From UBA6921 sp964532385 (GTDB lineage Bacteria > Pseudomonadota > Gammaproteobacteria > SG8-11): a DNA stretch of 6,959 nucleotides. The stretch lies in contig CAZHHW010000143.1 in the NCBI GenBank assembly GCA_964532385.1, positions 1 through 6,959 of the forward strand, read 5' to 3'. Each line of letters begins with the position of its first letter. Positions within the stretch are counted from its first letter, which is position 1. A program made the position numbers and the translations under genes. This document shows positions 5,961-6,959 of the stretch, in pieces. The notes under the pieces were generated by a model. It did not search any database and was not told the DNA's origin. It was given only the letters and a program-made list of their open reading frames with translations.

Positions 5961-6018
5961 CCTGGGAGCGCGGGCATCTTGCCCACAAAACAGCGAGCGG
6001 GACGCTCGCGCTCCCAGG
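5961..6018. repeat. REP/MITE-like composite palindrome
   Basis: Outer arms CCTGGGAGCGC (5961-5971) and GCGCTCCCAGG (6008-6018) are perfect 11-bp complements. Between them are two further hairpins: GGGCA-TCT-TGCCC (5972-5984) and GCGAGCG-GGA-CGCTCGC (5993-6009), the second sharing two bases with the outer arm. The whole folds as a branched structure. Sequences of this GGGAGCGCGGGCATCTTGCCC type are dispersed intergenic repeats in many proteobacteria. It lies in the 3' untranslated region of coaD-fdx. Confidence 0.75.
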
Positions 6019-6060
6019 AATGAATAAATGGGTGTGTCCGTTATTGCATCAAGGCGTTGT

Positions 6061-6127
6061 GTCATACCCGCGCAAGCGGAGTATCCAGATACTGAACTTA
6101 CTGGATTCCCGCATGCGCGGGAATGAC
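6061..6127. repeat. dRS3-like inverted-repeat pair
   Basis: Left arm 6061-6088 (starts GTCATACCCGCGCAAGCGG) and right arm 6101-6127 (ends GCGCGGGAATGAC) are imperfect reverse complements. The right arm contains ATTCCC-N8-GGGAAT (6105-6124), exactly the Neisseria dRS3 pattern, itself a hairpin. The left unit is altered (ATACCC-N8-GGAGTAT). It ends 7 bases before the fdx stop codon. It is probably a small non-autonomous repeat of a widespread kind. Confidence 0.7.
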
Positions 6128-6133
6128 GGCACT

Positions 6134-6388
6134 TCAGGCGATTTTGCCGATCAACTGCAAATATTTCCGGTGCAACTGGTCTTTGTCTTCAACGTGTGCG
6201 GGATTGGTGAGAATGCAGTCCACCGGGCACACATCAATGCACTGCGGGGTGTCGAAGTGGCCCACGCACTCGGTGCATTTGCCGGGGTCGATAATATAAA
6301 TTTCCGCGCCTTGCGTAATGGCGCCGTTGGGGCATTCGGGTTCGCACACATCGCAGTTAATGCATTCGTCGGTGATTAATAAAGCCAT
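6134..6388 (-). CDS. fdx: Alvin-type 2[4Fe-4S] ferredoxin (YfhL-like)
   Basis: 84 aa small electron carrier of the cytoplasm. Nine cysteines are present. The first cluster motif is C9-x2-C12-x2-C15-x3-C19-P. The second has C38-x2-C41-x8-C50-x3-C54-P with an insertion (VGHFDTPQ) between its second and third Cys; C58 is extra. The insertion and the C-terminal helical tail (KDQLHRKYLQLIGKIA) are hallmarks of the Allochromatium vinosum-type ferredoxins, whose clusters have unusually low and unequal potentials. The start ATG at 6388 has AGGT upstream. It follows coaD by 44 bases on the same strand, as Pseudomonas fdx1 follows coaD, so the two are probably co-transcribed. The electron partner is not shown by the sequence. 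Confidence 0.94.
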   Translation of the reverse strand: MALLITDECINCDVCEPECPNGAITQGAEIYIIDPGKCTECVGHFDTPQCIDVCPVDCILTNPAHVEDKDQLHRKYLQLIGKIA

Positions 6389-6432
6389 GGGTTACCTGGA
6401 CAACACACTTTTTTGAACAGAGTGGGTAAATT

Positions 6433-6912
6433 TTAACCGATACGCTTGTGCAGCGCAGCTGCAACTTTTGCATGGACAAAAGGTGTGACATTACCGCCCA
6501 GCATGGCAATTTCGCGCACCAGGCTCGAGGAAATGTAGGAATATTGTTCGGCGGGGGTCAGAAACATGGTTTCTAATTGGGGTGCCAGGCGCCGGTTCAT
6601 GTTGGCCAATTGAAACTCGAATTCAAAATCCGATACCGCGCGCAAGCCGCGCAAAATGATGTTGGCTTTCTGCTGCTGTGCGAATTCCGCCAGTAAAATA
6701 TCGAAGCCGGTCACCCGCACGTTTTTGTACGGGTTAAGAATATCTTTGGCAAGCTCCACCCGCTGCCGCAAGGTCAGAAACGGATTTTTATTTTGATTCG
6801 CCGCCACCGCCACGATCACCTTGCCGAACAGCTTGGAGGCGCGCTGAACCAGATCAATATGGCCGTTGGTGATCGGATCAAACGTGCCGGGGTAAATCGC
6901 GATGGTTTTCAT
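6433..6912 (-). CDS. coaD: Phosphopantetheine adenylyltransferase
   Basis: 159 aa, full length (E. coli CoaD is also 159). It transfers AMP from ATP to 4'-phosphopantetheine, giving dephospho-CoA, the penultimate step of coenzyme A synthesis, in the cytoplasm. Nucleotidyltransferase signature YPGTFDPITNGHID (7-20) with Thr10 and His18, Lys42 in NKNPF, ILRGLRAVSDFEFE (86-99) with Arg88, and YSYISSSLVREIA (124-136) are all present and at the same positions as in E. coli. The ATG at 6912 is the only sensible start; the upstream ribosome site is weak. It is the first gene seen of the coaD-fdx pair. Confidence 0.97.
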   Translation of the reverse strand: MKTIAIYPGTFDPITNGHIDLVQRASKLFGKVIVAVAANQNKNPFLTLRQRVELAKDILNPYKNVRVTGFDILLAEFAQQQKANIILRGLRAVSDFEFEFQLANMNRRLAPQLETMFLTPAEQYSYISSSLVREIAMLGGNVTPFVHAKVAAALHKRIG

Positions 6913-6920
6913 AGGGCCAG

Positions 6921-6950
6921 AATTTACCCGTTTTACCGGCGTACCGCCAA
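6921..6950 (-). promoter_or_regulatory. Tentative coaD promoter
   Basis: On the minus strand TTGGCG (6950-6945) is followed after 18 bases by TAAATT (6926-6921). The predicted start would leave only one or two bases before the coaD ATG, which makes this doubtful. The true promoter may lie beyond the window. Confidence 0.2.
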
Positions 6951-6959
6951 GTGATATCC

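Noticed and set aside
6061..6127. CRISPR array from the repeated GCGGG-type units
   Set aside because: Only two inverted, not direct, units with a 12-base gap and no spacers of regular length; it fits a dRS3-like repeat.

Overview
The window looks like a chromosomal stretch of a gammaproteobacterium. Three things point there: the tRNA-Gly(GCC), tRNA-Cys(GCA), tRNA-Leu(UAA) order, which in E. coli and relatives is the compact glyW-cysT-leuZ cluster; a coaD gene followed by an Alvin-type (YfhL-like) ferredoxin gene, a pairing known from Pseudomonas and other gammaproteobacteria; and dispersed palindromic repeats of a kind common in proteobacteria. I cannot name the genus.

Left part (1-2654): tRNA-Gly and tRNA-Cys lie close together, but tRNA-Leu is about 2.3 kb further on. 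The gap holds a tight three-gene operon, all of it lipoproteins: a CsgG/HfaB-family protein, a DUF4810 protein and a DUF799 (GNA1162-like) protein. The triad resembles the NMB1164-NMB1163-NMB1162 set of Neisseria meningitidis and probably forms an outer-membrane-anchored assembly. A strong hairpin, with an alternative pairing that ends in a T-run, lies between the operon and tRNA-Leu. The tRNA has its own stable-RNA-type promoter.

Middle part (2655-4178): a single Fic-family gene stands alone downstream of tRNA-Leu. Its protein has the HPFxDGNGRxxR catalytic motif, an N-terminal SxxxEG self-inhibition motif and a C-terminal winged-helix-like region. A degenerate copy of the 3' end of tRNA-Leu follows the gene, so it may be cargo left by an old tRNA-targeted integration. 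No integrase is visible.

Right part (4179-6959), all on the minus strand: coaD (coenzyme A synthesis) and fdx (2[4Fe-4S] ferredoxin) form a pair whose 3' untranslated region carries two palindromic repeat elements and then a good intrinsic terminator. Just past that terminator begins ggt, a periplasmic gamma-glutamyltransferase with the complete set of catalytic and lid-loop motifs.

The housekeeping genes (tRNAs, coaD, fdx, ggt) are ordinary. The accessory content consists of the lipoprotein triad and the fic gene, both inserted at the tRNA cluster. I see no clearly new multi-gene system. The best leads are the twice-expanded tRNA locus, the tRNA-end repeat around fic, and the competing hairpins before tRNA-Leu.
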